The translations under genes and the position numbers were made by a program. Below are positions 6,804 through 6,816 of a stretch of 6,816 nucleotides of DNA, one piece after another. Below the pieces are notes generated by a model. The model did not search any database. It was not told the origin of the DNA and saw nothing but the letters and a program-made list of their open reading frames with translations. Numbering within the stretch: the stretch's first letter is position 1; the number at the start of each line of letters is the position of its first letter. The stretch lies in NCBI GenBank assembly GCA_003517285.1, contig DPAW01000236.1:1-6816 (forward strand), read 5' to 3'. The DNA comes from Verrucomicrobiales bacterium. GTDB taxonomy: Bacteria > Verrucomicrobiota > Verrucomicrobiia > Limisphaerales > UBA1100.

Positions 6804-6816
6804 TCCAGCAATTAGA

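Noticed and set aside
1..6816. Search for CRISPR repeats, tRNA, insertion sequence ends and phage genes
   Set aside because: No regularly spaced repeats, cloverleaf, terminal inverted repeats or phage-type proteins were seen by eye; the whole window is filled by ordinary chromosomal genes.

Overview
The window reads as a compact, GC-rich chromosomal segment of a Gram-negative bacterium. It most likely comes from the Planctomycetota-Verrucomicrobiota (PVC) group, with Verrucomicrobiota favoured. Two things point there. The minus-strand gene is a Tat-exported DUF1501 protein of the style abundant in PVC genomes (a CDG-SRRSFLR leader, GEFGRTP and GRDHWP motifs). The plus strand carries genuine lipid A and heptose-core genes, so the cell makes LPS. 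Taxonomy is inferred from gene style only. No rRNA, tRNA, CRISPR array, insertion sequence or integration scar was seen.

Plus strand, 1-1243: a regulatory trio. It holds the C-terminal end of an ECF-type sigma factor (1-294, cut by the window edge), a small single-pass membrane protein in the usual anti-sigma position (314-682), and a membrane-anchored, periplasmic Spy/CpxP/CnrX-like protein (692-1243). The order and topology resemble the CnrH-CnrY-CnrX type of envelope or metal sensing system, although the two small proteins are too divergent to name firmly.

Plus strand, 1265-4414: an LPS block in tightly packed order. It contains lpxK (lipid A 4'-kinase), an LpxL/HtrB-family lipid A acyltransferase, and a WaaF/RfaF-type ADP-heptose:LPS heptosyltransferase. 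lpxK and the acyltransferase share one base (TGATG), and the acyltransferase and waaF overlap by 8 bp, so they are probably co-translated. The block starts only 21 bp after the sensor gene. The sigma trio and the LPS genes could therefore be one transcript, giving a possible envelope-stress link to outer-membrane synthesis.

Plus strand, 4466-5377: a serine O-acetyltransferase (CysE/EpsC type, cysteine biosynthesis) with a GTG start, 51 bp after waaF. It is co-oriented, but has no obvious functional link to LPS.

Minus strand, 5403-6803: the DUF1501 gene, convergent with cysE and separated from it by 25 bp. A strong intrinsic terminator for this gene (12-bp stem, then a T-rich tract on the minus strand) lies almost entirely inside the last codons and stop codon of cysE. 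The two genes thus share DNA at their 3' ends. There is no intergenic stretch longer than 51 bp, and no internal promoter could be supported.
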